DNA of 64,000 bases from Shinella sp. H4-D48 (GTDB lineage: Bacteria; Pseudomonadota; Alphaproteobacteria; Rhizobiales; Rhizobiaceae): contig NZ_CP093337.1 of NCBI RefSeq assembly GCF_022637395.1, forward strand, positions 1,906,001 to 1,970,000, given 5' to 3'. The notes beneath the pieces were generated by a model, which worked only from the letters and a program-made list of their open reading frames with translations, had not been told where the DNA came from and ran no database searches. The stretch's first letter is position 1. The number at the start of each line of letters is the position of its first letter. The translations under genes were made by a program, and so were the position numbers. This document shows, in pieces, positions 45,395 to 55,064 of this stretch.

Positions 45395-46180
45395 TCAGCG
45401 TCCTTCGATCTCCGCATAGAAATCCAGCACCGCGCGCTTGAACACCTTGTCGCCGACCGCGAGCATGTGGTCGCGCCCGGGAATATCGAGCGCCCGCGCA
45501 TCCGGCATCAGGGCCGCCAGGGCCTGCGGCGCACCGGCAATGTCGTCTTTCGTGCCGACCCCGATCAAGGCCGGCATGTCGATACGGGCCATATCGGCTT
45601 CCGTCAGCAGGTCGCGCGATGTCATGATACAGGCAGCAAGCGCCTGCCGGTCGGATTTCGTCTGGTCGGCGAAGGCCCTGAACATGCGACCGCGAGCATG
45701 AGTCACGTCGTCAAGCGATGGCGCCAGCAGCGCGTCTGCGATCGGGTCCCACTCGCCCACGCCTTCGACCATGCCGATGCCGAGCCCACCGAAGACGACG
45801 GATCGCACCCGATGCGGATGGGCCAGTGCCATGAAGGCCGTGATGCGCGCACCCATCGAATAGCCGAAAACATGCGCTTCGGGGATCGCAAGATGATCGA
45901 GCAGTGCCGCAGCATCGCCAGCCATCAGCGGCGGCGTATAGAGTGCGGGCTCGTGCGGCTTGGCGCTGGCACCGTGTCCGCGATTATCGAGCGCGATAAC
46001 GCGGTAGCCAGCATCCCCCAACGTCTTCAGCCAGCCGGGAAACACCCAGTTGACATTGGCGCTGGAGGCGAAGCCGTGAATCAGCAGCACGGGATCGCCG
46101 GAGGGATCGCCCTCATCGAAAAAGGCCAGTTCGAGACCTTCGTGGGTGAACCGGGAAAAGGGCGGAGGATCAATATTCAT
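45395..46180 (-). CDS. Alpha/beta-fold hydrolase
   Basis: The 261-residue protein has an alpha/beta hydrolase pattern: oxyanion segment LIHGFASSANVNWVFPG (about 33-49), nucleophile elbow GYSMGAR (about 107-113) and the catalytic His in GRDHMLAVGD near 236. RVIALDNRGHGASAKPHEPA resembles the haloperoxidase/3-oxoadipate enol-lactonase group. The substrate is unknown. It is monocistronic, 90 bp upstream of cysE on the same strand, and divergent from the zinc-finger gene. Confidence 0.88.
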   Translation of the reverse strand: MNIDPPPFSRFTHEGLELAFFDEGDPSGDPVLLIHGFASSANVNWVFPGWLKTLGDAGYRVIALDNRGHGASAKPHEPALYTPPLMAGDAAALLDHLAIPEAHVFGYSMGARITAFMALAHPHRVRSVVFGGLGIGMVEGVGEWDPIADALLAPSLDDVTHARGRMFRAFADQTKSDRQALAACIMTSRDLLTEADMARIDMPALIGVGTKDDIAGAPQALAALMPDARALDIPGRDHMLAVGDKVFKRAVLDFYAEIEGR

Positions 46181-46409
46181 CGCGAGACCGTCTTTCGTTT
46201 TCTCGAACCGCTCTTACCGCCGTTTGCGCGCGGAGAAAACGCCCGGAGCGGAAAACTTCCAGCTCCAATACGTTCACGCATGAGCGTCCGGCACGAAAAA
46301 CCAGCGCAGCGGTACGATCATTGCCTCTCCGCGACGGTTTTGCATCTACACATTCCCGCGGAAGATGATTATGGTCCGGCCGACAAAACAGACCTGCACG
46401 GAGCATGAC

Positions 46410-46658
46410 ATGGCTGGGCACAGCATTCCCCATTTCCAGAACGACGGCGGCCACAGCGCAATCGAGATCGGCGTAAAGGAATTCATGTGCGTCGGCGCGT
46501 CCATTCCTTACGACCATCCGCACGTCTTCCTCGACATGGGCGACGACAACGAGAAGGTCTGTCCCTATTGCTCGACGCTCTACCGCTACAATCCCGCGCT
46601 GAAGGCCACGCAGACCAATCCGGTAGGCTGCACCTTCACCAACGTGGTGGCGGCGTGA
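46410..46658 (+). CDS. zf-CHCC zinc-finger protein (NDUFS6-like)
   Basis: An 82-residue protein from ATG 46410 (RBS GGAG 5 nt upstream) starting MAGHSIPHFQNDGGHSAIEI. Cysteine/histidine ligands fit the zf-CHCC family: Cys in FMCVGASIPYDHPHVFLDMG, and CPYC in KVCPYCSTLYRYN. The family includes the mitochondrial complex I subunit NDUFS6, so a respiratory role is possible. The FAD monooxygenase gene follows after 22 bp, a conserved pairing in rhizobia, but I see no functional link. Confidence 0.88.
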   Translation: MAGHSIPHFQNDGGHSAIEIGVKEFMCVGASIPYDHPHVFLDMGDDNEKVCPYCSTLYRYNPALKATQTNPVGCTFTNVVAA

Positions 46659-46680
46659 CGGCCAGAAGGCCGACACGATC

Positions 46681-47841
46681 ATGTCCCCGGTAAAATCTGT
46701 CACAATCGTCGGAGCCGGCATTGCCGGCCTGACGGCGGCCCTTGCGCTCGCCCGCAAGGGTATTGCGTCGCAAATCGTCGAACAGGCTTCAACGCTGGCG
46801 GAAGTCGGCGCCGGCTTACAGCTTTCGCCCAATGCGTCGCGCATTCTGGCAGATCTCGGCCTTCTGAAAGACCTTGAACAACGCTGGAGCGAGCCGGACC
46901 ACATCCTGCTGTCCTCGGGACACACGCTCGCGCCGCTCGCTTCGGTTCCCGCCGGCAGCGCCGCCCGTGCTCGGTGGGGAGCGCCCTACGGTGTCCTCCA
47001 CCGCGCCTCGCTTCAGGCCGTTCTTCTCGGCGCGGTCAGCCGCGAACCCTTATGCACGCTCGTCACCGGCCGGAGAATCGAAACGGCCGAAGAGGCCGCC
47101 GCCGTCGCGAACACCGATCTGGTGATTGCGGCAGACGGTGTGTGGTCCCGGTTGCGCGGATCAGTCCCGGGCGCCCTGCCCGCGCGCTATTCGGGCAATG
47201 TCGCCTGGAGGTTCCTGGTGCCCTACGATGGCGCACCGGCCTTGCTCAATCCACGCACGGTTACAGCCTTTCTCGGCCCGCACGCCCATCTCGTCGCCTA
47301 CCCATTGTCGGAAACGCGGGCTTTCAACATCGTTGCAATCCACCAGCAGGTTGACGCACCGCCGGAGGGTTGGTCCCGCACGGGCGATGCCACAGCCCGC
47401 AAGCGCCTGCTCGACGCCTTCTCCAGCTGGCACACCGACCTAAGACGGCTGATTGCGGCTGCAAACGATCCGTTGGTCTGGCCGCTGTTCGGCTGCGCCG
47501 ATGGTTCATGGACGGACGGCCGCAAGACGGTGCTGATCGGAGATGCTGCCCACGCTATGACACCCTTTGCGGCACAAGGCGCCGCCATGGCCATCGAGGA
47601 TGCTGCGCTGCTGGCAAACCGGCTTGCCGGGACGACGGACCTTCGCCAAGCCCTTCACCGCTTTGAGAGCGACCGCCGGGAACGGGTCGCAAAAGTCCGC
47701 AACCGCGGCGCCTTCAATCGCTTTGCCTATCACGCACGCGGCCCCGTCGCGCTCGCGCGCAATCTGGTGCTGTCGTTGCGAAAGCCCGAAAGCCTTGCCG
47801 GCGATTTCGACTGGCTCTACGGCTACCGCACGCCGGACTGA
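46681..47841 (+). CDS. FAD-dependent monooxygenase
   Basis: A 386-residue class A flavoprotein hydroxylase resembling salicylate-1-monooxygenase/6-hydroxynicotinate 3-monooxygenase. It has VGAGIAGLTAALALARKG (Rossmann, about 9-26), the DG motif in LVIAADGVWSRLRGSV (about 144-159) and the GD motif VLIGDAAHAMTPFAAQGA (about 282-299). Its exact substrate cannot be read from sequence; ubiquinone-type hydroxylases are an alternative. It is convergent with metC, from which it is separated by a long hairpin. Confidence 0.87.
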   Translation: MSPVKSVTIVGAGIAGLTAALALARKGIASQIVEQASTLAEVGAGLQLSPNASRILADLGLLKDLEQRWSEPDHILLSSGHTLAPLASVPAGSAARARWGAPYGVLHRASLQAVLLGAVSREPLCTLVTGRRIETAEEAAAVANTDLVIAADGVWSRLRGSVPGALPARYSGNVAWRFLVPYDGAPALLNPRTVTAFLGPHAHLVAYPLSETRAFNIVAIHQQVDAPPEGWSRTGDATARKRLLDAFSSWHTDLRRLIAAANDPLVWPLFGCADGSWTDGRKTVLIGDAAHAMTPFAAQGAAMAIEDAALLANRLAGTTDLRQALHRFESDRRERVAKVRNRGAFNRFAYHARGPVALARNLVLSLRKPESLAGDFDWLYGYRTPD

Positions 47842-47857
47842 TATCCGGCATCCTACA

Positions 47858-47891
47858 CGTCACCTGCCGGCAAAGACGCCGGCAAGTGACG
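47858..47891. terminator. Convergent hairpin between the monooxygenase gene and metC
   Basis: CGTCAC-C-TGCCGGC, loop AAAGAC, GCCGGCA-A-GTGACG: a 13-bp stem with one symmetric mismatch and no U-run. Probably serves both genes. Confidence 0.6.
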
Positions 47892-47911
47892 ATATGAGAT
47901 GCGTGAAACGG

Positions 47912-49102
47912 TCAAACGGCCCGGGCGGCGGCGAGGCCGCGTTCGATATCGGCCTTGATATCCTTCACGTCTTCAAGACCGATCTGCAGGCGCAGCACGG
48001 GGCCTCCTTCCGGTGCCTTGGCGATACGGCGATCGTCGAGGTTCACATGCACCGCGAGGCATTCGAAACCGCCCCAGGAGTAACCCAGCCCGAAAATGCC
48101 GAGCGCATCGAGAAACGCATGGGCCTTGCCCTTGTAGCGATCCGGTGAGCCACCGTTCAGCACGATCGAGAAGATGCCGCTCGAACCCTTGAAGTCGCGT
48201 TTCCAAAGATCGTGTCCCGGGAAGCTCGAAAGCGCGGGATGAAGAACGCGCGCAACGTCGTCGACGCCCTCCAGCCAGCGCGCCAGCTCCAGCGCACTCT
48301 CCTGATGGCGTTCCAGCCGCACGCCCATGGTACGCAGTCCGCGCAGCACCTGGTAGGAATCATCCGGCGAGGCGCAGGTGCCCAGCGTGATCTGCGTTTC
48401 GTGCAGTTGCTCCCAATGGGCGGCATTGGCCGACACCGTGCCGAACAGCACATCGGAATGACCGGCCGGATATTTCGTGGCCGCATGAATGGAAACGTCG
48501 ACACCGAAATCGAGCGGCTTGAAGTAGAGCGGCGTCGCCCAGGTATTGTCCATGGTGACAACCGCGCCATGCCGGTGCGCAACGGCGGCGATAGCCGGAA
48601 TATCCTGCATTTCGAAGGTATTGGAGCCGGGGGCTTCCGTATGCACGAGCCTGGTGTTGGGGCGGATCAGGGTCTCGATGTCAGCGCCGATCAAGGGATC
48701 GTAATATTCCACGGTCACGCCGAGCCGCTTCAGCATTGTGTCGCAGAACCGGCGTGTGGGGTTGTAGACGGAATCGACGATCAGCGCGTGGTCGCCTGCC
48801 GACAGATAGGCAAGGAACGGTACGGTCACGGCCGCCAGCCCCGAGGGCACGAGAATGGTGCCGGCGGAACCTTCCAGCTCGTTGATCGCCGCACAAAGCG
48901 CATCCGTGGTCGGCGTTCCGCGCGTGCCATAGGTGTATTTCTGCGCTCTGCTTTCCATGGTGGCAGCATTGGGAAAGAGGACCGTGGAGGCATGCACGAC
49001 CGGCGGATTGACGAAACCGTAATAGTCGGCCGGGTTGTTGCCGGCGTGGGCAAGGCGGGTATTCACGCCGGCGCCGGCGAAGATTTCGTCTTTGTTTTTC
49101 AT
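47912..49102 (-). CDS. metC: Cystathionine beta-lyase (Cys/Met metabolism PLP enzyme)
   Basis: The 396-residue protein belongs to the trans-sulfuration PLP family. It has TYGTRGTPTTDALCAAINEL, the PLP-binding lysine in SIHAATKYPAGHSDVLFG (about 205-222) and LGYSWGGFECLAVH near the C-terminus, fitting proteobacterial MetC. It cleaves cystathionine to homocysteine, pyruvate and ammonia. It diverges from aapJ across about 355 bp and is monocistronic. Confidence 0.93.
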   Translation of the reverse strand: MKNKDEIFAGAGVNTRLAHAGNNPADYYGFVNPPVVHASTVLFPNAATMESRAQKYTYGTRGTPTTDALCAAINELEGSAGTILVPSGLAAVTVPFLAYLSAGDHALIVDSVYNPTRRFCDTMLKRLGVTVEYYDPLIGADIETLIRPNTRLVHTEAPGSNTFEMQDIPAIAAVAHRHGAVVTMDNTWATPLYFKPLDFGVDVSIHAATKYPAGHSDVLFGTVSANAAHWEQLHETQITLGTCASPDDSYQVLRGLRTMGVRLERHQESALELARWLEGVDDVARVLHPALSSFPGHDLWKRDFKGSSGIFSIVLNGGSPDRYKGKAHAFLDALGIFGLGYSWGGFECLAVHVNLDDRRIAKAPEGGPVLRLQIGLEDVKDIKADIERGLAAARAV

Positions 49103-49457
49103 GGATCAATCCGAACGATGCAAATAGGTTTATCTCCGGCGGACTTTTCGCCAGCAGCCCCTAGAGGTCAACCCCGTGATGACGAAGAAGGCGAAATCCA
49201 AAGCGCTTGAAATTTGCGGCAAGCAGCTTTTTTGGGCGTGAGACTGCACCTATTCCCATTTCCTTGCCCAAAACCGCGCCAATTTTCCTTAAATTTCGAG
49301 AAGTGAATGGAAAATGGGCCGTGTCACTTGACCCTGCGAAATTTTGAGCATGAGATAAGCGACCTCGCGCCGGGAGGGTGGCGAGTTCCGCATACGTGTC
49401 CGTCCGGACCACGTGACCTGCGGATAAGACAAAGACAACAGAAAAAGGTCGTAAAAA
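49103..49457. other. Intergenic region between divergent metC and aapJ
   Basis: About 355 bp. No protein gene is credible. It should hold both promoters; a possible aapJ -35 is CTTGAC at 49327-49332. An imperfect inverted repeat CGTGTCCG/CGGACCACG lies at 49394-49412, in the likely aapJ leader. Confidence 0.5.
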
Positions 49458-50486
49458 ATGGCAAAAAAAATTGTGACGGCGCTCGTTGGTGCCGCCGTAC
49501 TGGGGTTTGGCGCTACAGCATCTCAGGCCGACACACTGTCTGACGTAAAGGCAAAGGGCTTCGTCCAGTGCGGCGTCAACGGCTCGAACCTCGCCGGCTT
49601 CGGCGCGCAGGATTCTCAGGGCAACTGGACCGGCCTCGACGTGGATCTCTGCAAGGCCGTGGCGGCTGCCGTCTTCGGCGACGCCACCAAGGTAAAGTAC
49701 ACCCCTCTTTCGGCCAAGGACCGCTTCCCCGCACTTCAGTCGGGCGAAATCGATCTTCTCGCGCGCAACACCACGTGGAGCATCAGCCGCGACACGCAGC
49801 TCGGTTTCGATTTCCGCGCCGTGAACTACTATGACGGCCAGGGCTTCATGGTGAAGAAGGAGCTCGGCGTTAAGTCTGCTCTGGAACTGTCAGGCGCTTC
49901 CGTTTGCGTCCAGTCCGGCACCACGACCGAACTGAACCTCGCCGACTACTTCCGCTCGAACAACATGGACTTCAAGCCTGTCGTTTTCGAAGCCCAGGAT
50001 GAAGCCGACGCTGCCTACAATGCCGGCCGTTGCGACGCCTACACGACGGACGCCTCCGGCCTTTACTCGATCCGCCTGAAGATGGCCAACCCGGACGACC
50101 ATATGGTTCTGCCGGAAATCATCTCCAAGGAGCCGCTCGGCCCGGCCGTTCGCCAGAACGATTCCAAGTGGCTCGACATCGTCAGCTGGTCGCACTACGC
50201 GATGGTGGCTGCCGAGGAGTTCGGCATCACGCAGGCGAATGTCGAGGAAATGAAGACTTCCGCGAATCCGGACATCAAGCGCTTCCTCGGTGAAGAAGCC
50301 GATTCGACCATCGGTGCAGACCTCGGCGTGCCGAAGGACTGGGCCGTGCAGATCATCAAGGCCGTCGGCAACTATGGCGAATCCTTCGAGCGCAATGTCG
50401 GCGAAGGCTCCCCGCTCAAGATCGCACGTGGCCTGAACGCCCAGTGGACGAAGGGTGGACTGCAGTACGCCCCGCCGATCCGCTAA
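49458..50486 (+). CDS. aapJ: General L-amino acid ABC transporter, periplasmic binding protein AapJ
   Basis: AapJ captures a wide range of L-amino acids in the periplasm. The 342-residue protein has a signal peptide (about 1-23, VGAAVLGFGATASQA) and begins the mature part DTLSDVKAKGFVQCGVNGSN. Family patterns include DLCKAVAAAVFGDATKVKYT, LARNTTWSISRDTQLGFDF and YTTDASGLYSIRLKM, all usual for AapJ/BztA. In Rhizobium leguminosarum the aap system also affects amino-acid efflux and nodule metabolism. A strong terminator follows it before aapQ. Confidence 0.97.
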   Translation: MAKKIVTALVGAAVLGFGATASQADTLSDVKAKGFVQCGVNGSNLAGFGAQDSQGNWTGLDVDLCKAVAAAVFGDATKVKYTPLSAKDRFPALQSGEIDLLARNTTWSISRDTQLGFDFRAVNYYDGQGFMVKKELGVKSALELSGASVCVQSGTTTELNLADYFRSNNMDFKPVVFEAQDEADAAYNAGRCDAYTTDASGLYSIRLKMANPDDHMVLPEIISKEPLGPAVRQNDSKWLDIVSWSHYAMVAAEEFGITQANVEEMKTSANPDIKRFLGEEADSTIGADLGVPKDWAVQIIKAVGNYGESFERNVGEGSPLKIARGLNAQWTKGGLQYAPPIR

Positions 50487-50505
50487 CACCGGACGACACC
50501 GCTTC

Positions 50506-50534
50506 GGGAGGGCAAGCCATTGCCCTCCCTTTTT
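50506..50534 (+). terminator. Intercistronic terminator between aapJ and aapQ
   Basis: GGGAGGGCAA, loop GCCA, TTGCCCTCCC, then TTTTT: a perfect 10-bp stem 19 bp after the aapJ stop. Partial termination here would give more binding protein than permease. Confidence 0.88.
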
Positions 50535-50581
50535 AAAACAACGCCCGGAAAACAGGGCGAACACAATGTCAGGGGACTTGC

Positions 50582-51790
50582 ATGGCTCTTGCGGACGCCC
50601 GAAACGGGTCCAGCGAACCGCCGAAGGTTTCGCTTCTCTACAATCCTGCGCTGCGAAGCGTGCTCTATCAGGTCGTTACACTTGTCGTGATCGTCGCGGC
50701 GGTCTGGTACGCTTGGAACAACGTCGTTCAGAACCTCGCCCGCGCCAACATGTCAGCCGGTTTCGGCTTTCTGAACAGCCGCGCGGGTTTCGACATCGCA
50801 CAGACGCTGATCGCCTATACCAGTGACTCGACCTATTTTCGCGCGTTGCAAGTCGGGCTGCTCAACACGCTAGTGGTTGCCGCTGCCGGTATCGTCACCG
50901 CGACAATCGTTGGCCTTCTCATTGGCGTCGGGCGCCTGTCGAACAACTGGCTGATCGCGCGGCTCTGCACGGTTTATGTGGAAATCTTCCGCAACATTCC
51001 GCCGCTTCTGGTCATCTTCTTCTGGTATCTCGGCGTTCTGGCCTTGCTGCCGTCGATCCGGTCGATCTTCCAGCACCTGGAGGAAAATCCGGACGCCATC
51101 TTCTTCATCTCCAACCGCGGGATCTACATGCCAGCCCCTGTCTTCGGTGAAGGGTTCGGCATGGTGGTCGGGGCGTTCATCCTCGGCATCATCGCAGCGA
51201 TCGCCTTCACGATCTGGGCCAATGCCCGCCAGCGGGCCACGGGCAAGCGTCCGCCGGTCCTGTGGGTCAATCTCGGCCTGATCGTGCTGTTCCCAATCGT
51301 CGTCTTCCTCGTGATGGGCAGCCCGTTGTCGCTGGATTACGCCGTTCCGGGGTCGTTCAACATGCGTGGCGGCATGTCGATCGGGCCTGAGTTCCTGGCG
51401 CTTTATCTCGCGCTCTCTCTCTACACGGCCTCGTTCATCGCCGAGATCGTGCGGGCGGGCATCCGTGGCGTGTCCAAGGGCCAGTCCGAGGCTGCCTTCG
51501 CACTCGGACTGCGGGCCGGCCATACGACACGCCTCGTCGTGCTGCCGCAGGCCTTGCGCATCATCATCCCGCCGCTTACCTCGCAATATCTCAACCTCAT
51601 CAAGAACTCGTCGCTCGCCGTCGCCGTCGGGTATGCCGACCTTGTCGCGGTCGGCGGTACCATCCTCAACCAGTCGGGCAAGTCCATCGAGATCATCGCG
51701 ATCTGGATGCTGGTCTATGTATCGATCAGCCTCATCACCTCGCTGTTCATGAACTGGTTCAACGCCAAGATGGCCCTGGTGGAGCGCTAA
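50582..51790 (+). CDS. aapQ: General L-amino acid ABC transporter permease AapQ
   Basis: One of the two membrane subunits of the aap system. The 402-residue protein has an N-terminal hydrophobic segment ([15 protein letters not shown], about 35-49) and a HisM-type permease core. The transporter coupling (EAA) loop is [20 protein letters not shown] (about 296-315), with [20 protein letters not shown] after it. It starts 95 bp after aapJ; aapM begins 1 bp after its stop. Confidence 0.96.
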   Translation: MALADARNGSSEPPKVSLLYNPALRSVLYQVVTLVVIVAAVWYAWNNVVQNLARANMSAGFGFLNSRAGFDIAQTLIAYTSDSTYFRALQVGLLNTLVVAAAGIVTATIVGLLIGVGRLSNNWLIARLCTVYVEIFRNIPPLLVIFFWYLGVLALLPSIRSIFQHLEENPDAIFFISNRGIYMPAPVFGEGFGMVVGAFILGIIAAIAFTIWANARQRATGKRPPVLWVNLGLIVLFPIVVFLVMGSPLSLDYAVPGSFNMRGGMSIGPEFLALYLALSLYTASFIAEIVRAGIRGVSKGQSEAAFALGLRAGHTTRLVVLPQALRIIIPPLTSQYLNLIKNSSLAVAVGYADLVAVGGTILNQSGKSIEIIAIWMLVYVSISLITSLFMNWFNAKMALVER

Positions 51791-51791
51791 G

Positions 51792-52946
51792 ATGTCCCAA
51801 AGCATTACCTATGTCCGCGAGGGGTTCATCGAGGCGGAAAAGCCGCCGAGCTCGGATTCGTCCGTGCTTGCCTGGATCCGTCACAACCTCTTCGCTTCCT
51901 GGAAGGACAGCCTTCTGACGGTGATTGCTCTTGCAGTGCTCGTCTACTACCTGCCGAAGGCCATCGACTGGCTGTTCGTCTCGGCGGTCTGGACGGGGGC
52001 CGACAGAACCGCCTGCCTGACGACCGACCAGGGCGGCCAGCTGCCGGCGGGCTGGAGCGGGGCCTGCTGGGCCTATGTGAACGACCGTTTCGTGCAGTTC
52101 ATGTTCGGCTCTTACCCGCGCGATCAGCTGTGGCGACCGCTTCTCGTCGCCGGCATGTTCGTCGCGCTGCTCGTGCCCTTCCTCATCCCGAAGGTGCCGC
52201 GCAAGGGGCTCAACGCGCTCCTGCTGCTCGTCGCCCTGCCGATCGTTGCTTATTTCCTGCTTCTCGGCGGTTCCTTCGGCCTGCGTTACGTCGAAACGTC
52301 GCTGTGGGGCGGGCTGATGGTGACGCTCATCATCTCCTTCGTCGGCATCGTCATGTCGCTGCCGATCGGCATTCTGCTGGCGCTCGGACGCCGGTCGTCC
52401 ATGCCGATCCTGAAGATGGTCTGCATCGGCTTCATCGAGCTGATCCGCGGCGTTCCGCTGATCACCGTCCTGTTCATGGCCAGCGTGCTTCTGCCGCTGT
52501 TCCTGGAGCCGGGCAACAATATCGACAAGTTCCTGCGTGCACTGATCGGTGTCTCGATCTTCGCGTCCGCCTATATGGCGGAGGTTATCCGCGGCGGTCT
52601 TCAAGCCATTCCGAAAGGGCAGTATGAAGCAGCCGATGCGCTTGGTCTAAACTACTTTCACAAGATGACCTTCATCGTGCTTCCGCAGGCCATCAAGCTC
52701 GTTATCCCGGGGATCGTGAACACCTTCATCGGCATGTTCAAGGATACCTCGCTCGTCACCATCATCTCGATGTACGATCTGCTCGGCATCGTGAAGGCGA
52801 GCTTCGGCGATTCGGGCTGGATCACTCCTGTCACGCCGCTCACGGGCCTGATCTTCGCCGGCTTCGTATTCTGGATTTTCTGCTTCGGCATGTCGCGCTA
52901 TTCGGCTTTCGTGGAACGCCGGCTCGACAAGGGCCATAAGAGATAA
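51792..52946 (+). CDS. aapM: General L-amino acid ABC transporter permease AapM
   Basis: The second permease subunit, 384 residues. It has an N-terminal membrane segment, then a long periplasmic loop with [20 protein letters not shown], and a permease core with [20 protein letters not shown] and the EAA loop [20 protein letters not shown] (about 275-294). It is 1 bp after aapQ and 16 bp before aapP, so the three are co-transcribed. Confidence 0.96.
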   Translation: MSQSITYVREGFIEAEKPPSSDSSVLAWIRHNLFASWKDSLLTVIALAVLVYYLPKAIDWLFVSAVWTGADRTACLTTDQGGQLPAGWSGACWAYVNDRFVQFMFGSYPRDQLWRPLLVAGMFVALLVPFLIPKVPRKGLNALLLLVALPIVAYFLLLGGSFGLRYVETSLWGGLMVTLIISFVGIVMSLPIGILLALGRRSSMPILKMVCIGFIELIRGVPLITVLFMASVLLPLFLEPGNNIDKFLRALIGVSIFASAYMAEVIRGGLQAIPKGQYEAADALGLNYFHKMTFIVLPQAIKLVIPGIVNTFIGMFKDTSLVTIISMYDLLGIVKASFGDSGWITPVTPLTGLIFAGFVFWIFCFGMSRYSAFVERRLDKGHKR

Positions 52947-52962
52947 CTGAGAGGAAACACCA

Positions 52963-53739
52963 ATGGCCAACCAAGCCAATGCACAAAAGATGACTGTTTC
53001 GGCTACGGATGCCGCCGTCGAGATCATCAACATGAACAAGTGGTACGGCGATTTCCATGTGCTGCGCGACATCAATCTCAAGGTGATGAAGGGCGAGCGC
53101 ATCGTTATCGCGGGACCGTCGGGTTCCGGCAAGTCGACGATGATCCGCTGCATCAACCGTCTGGAAGAGCACCAGAAGGGCCAGATCATCGTCGACGGCA
53201 TCGAGCTGACGAACGACCTCAAGAAAATCGATGAGGTCCGTCGCGAAGTCGGCATGGTGTTCCAGCACTTCAACCTCTTCCCGCACCTGACCATCCTCGA
53301 GAACTGCACGCTCGCGCCGATCTGGGTGCGCAAGATGCCGAAGAAGGAAGCGGAGGAAATCGCGATGCACTATCTCACGCGCGTCAAGATCCCCGAACAG
53401 GCGAACAAATATCCGGGCCAGCTTTCTGGTGGCCAGCAGCAGCGCGTGGCAATCGCCCGCTCGCTGTGCATGAAGCCGAAGATCATGCTGTTCGACGAGC
53501 CGACCTCGGCGCTCGATCCGGAAATGGTCAAGGAAGTGCTCGACACAATGGTGTCGCTGGCGGAAGAAGGCATGACCATGCTGTGCGTGACCCATGAAAT
53601 GGGCTTTGCCCGCCAGGTCGCCAACCGCGTGATCTTCATGGACCAGGGCCAGATCGTCGAGGAGAACGCACCTGCGGAATTCTTCGACAATCCGCAGCAC
53701 GAGCGCACCAAGCTGTTCCTCAGCCAGATCCTCCACTAA
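52963..53739 (+). CDS. aapP: General L-amino acid ABC transporter ATP-binding protein AapP
   Basis: The 258-residue ATPase of the aap transporter: Walker [10 protein letters not shown] (about 47), Q-loop [13 protein letters not shown], signature [15 protein letters not shown] (about 151), Walker [15 protein letters not shown] (about 175) and H-loop CVTHEMGFA. The RBS GAGAGGAAACACC precedes ATG. The operon ends 24 bp later at a perfect 9-bp hairpin. Confidence 0.97.
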   Translation: MANQANAQKMTVSATDAAVEIINMNKWYGDFHVLRDINLKVMKGERIVIAGPSGSGKSTMIRCINRLEEHQKGQIIVDGIELTNDLKKIDEVRREVGMVFQHFNLFPHLTILENCTLAPIWVRKMPKKEAEEIAMHYLTRVKIPEQANKYPGQLSGGQQQRVAIARSLCMKPKIMLFDEPTSALDPEMVKEVLDTMVSLAEEGMTMLCVTHEMGFARQVANRVIFMDQGQIVEENAPAEFFDNPQHERTKLFLSQILH

Positions 53740-53763
53740 GCGGATCTCTATCCGATTCCGAAG

Positions 53764-53790
53764 AAGGCGGGCTGAATGCCCGCCTTTTTT
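53764..53790 (+). terminator. Terminator of aapJQMP
   Basis: AAGGCGGGC, loop TGAAT, GCCCGCCTT, then TTTT. It also stands between aapP and the convergent GlxA-type regulator. Confidence 0.9.
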
Positions 53791-53805
53791 CTTGCCCGCT
53801 ACGCT

Positions 53806-54807
53806 TCATTTCGTGCGAAGTCCCATCCGGAACTTCAGCGGGCTTGCGCCGAAATGATTGCGGAAGGCGCGCGAGAAGGCGGAGAGGCTGTCGAAGCCGC
53901 TGCGCAACGCGACCTCCTGCATGGAGAGCGGCGTATCGCGCACCAGGCGCTGTGCTGCCGTCAACCGCAGGCGCAGATAATATTTTCCTGGCGCCGCACC
54001 TAGCCCGCCAACGAACAGCGTCTCGAGTTTTCGCGTGGAAAACCCGAGGCGGCGCGCCAACGCGGCGATCGTCAGCGGCCGGTCGATCGTCCGCTCCATC
54101 AGACGGATCGCGGCCGCAAGTTCGGGCCTGTGCTCGCCGAGGCGGCCCAATGATACGAGCGGCTGGGCATCGGTGGCCGCATGGGTCTCGTCGTAGACGA
54201 ACACACTGGCCACATCCAGTGCGACCGCGGAACCGAACCGCTCGCGCACGAGATGCAACATCATGTCGAAGGTCGGAGAAGCACCACCTGACGTCCACAG
54301 CGGACCGTCCGTGACGAAGCGGTCAGCCCGAACGTTGAGCGCCGGAAAAGCGGCGGCAAAATCCTCCAGTTCCTCCCAGTGCGCCGTTGCGTCCCGTCCA
54401 TCCAAAAGGCCGGATCGCGCCAGCAGCCAGCAACCGGACTCGATGCCCGCGACAATCCCGAAGCGCCGCGCCACTTTCTTTAGCCGCGCAACGAAAGACC
54501 GTCCGGCATGGCGATCCTGGTTGAAGCCTGCGATCAGGAGTAAGGCATCGCCGCTCGTCACATCGGCGAATGCGCCGTCGACCCGCACTTCCACCCCACA
54601 GGTCAGCAGCACCGGCTGCCCCTCCGGCGAAAGAATTGTCCAGCGGAACACGGGTTCCGGCACCACGCGGTTGGCCGCGCGCATGGGATCCAGCACCGAA
54701 GCGAGCGACATGATCGACGATTCCGGCAGGAGAACGATGGTGACGTCGAGCGGTCCAGGTTGCGGCAATTCTTTGATCATGCGGAAATTGTCAAAAAACA
54801 CACGCAT
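53806..54807 (-). CDS. GlxA-family AraC-type transcriptional regulator
   Basis: A 333-residue protein with an N-terminal DJ-1/PfpI-like domain (LDVTIVLLPESSIMSLASVL ... GIVAGIESGCWLLARSGLLD) and a C-terminal AraC helix-turn-helix pair (ERTIDRPLTIAALARRLGFS; LSMQEVALRSGFDSLSAFSR). Members often respond to choline, carnitine, arginine or other amine catabolites; the ligand here is unknown. The start is uncertain: ATG 54807 or 54780, neither with a good RBS. It is divergent from the BA14K gene. Confidence 0.9.
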   Translation of the reverse strand: MRVFFDNFRMIKELPQPGPLDVTIVLLPESSIMSLASVLDPMRAANRVVPEPVFRWTILSPEGQPVLLTCGVEVRVDGAFADVTSGDALLLIAGFNQDRHAGRSFVARLKKVARRFGIVAGIESGCWLLARSGLLDGRDATAHWEELEDFAAAFPALNVRADRFVTDGPLWTSGGASPTFDMMLHLVRERFGSAVALDVASVFVYDETHAATDAQPLVSLGRLGEHRPELAAAIRLMERTIDRPLTIAALARRLGFSTRKLETLFVGGLGAAPGKYYLRLRLTAAQRLVRDTPLSMQEVALRSGFDSLSAFSRAFRNHFGASPLKFRMGLRTK

Positions 54808-54853
54808 TATGTCAATCGAGAAAACCGCAATCCGGCATGATCCATCTCACAGG

Positions 54854-54877
54854 TGATCCGGAGATGCAGCCGGATCA
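54854..54877. repeat. Inverted repeat in the regulator-BA14K gap
   Basis: TGATCCGG, 8-nt spacer, CCGGATCA; perfect arms. A related ATCCGGCATGATCC lies about 25 bp to the left (54829-54842). Possible operator. Confidence 0.4.
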
Positions 54878-55064
54878 TGGCGACAGCCCCTGTACCCCGA
54901 ACCCTGATCCGCGTTTTATCGGAACGGGTTGGCGAGCCTCACGGCGGACCAGCCCGTTTTTTTTGCGTGCTCTCCCGGTGTCGACCAAGGACACAAGGTT
55001 GCGGATGCGGAACCTACACCTGCCTTGCGCGTTGACACCGCAACCAAGCAGGAAAGGTTTCATC

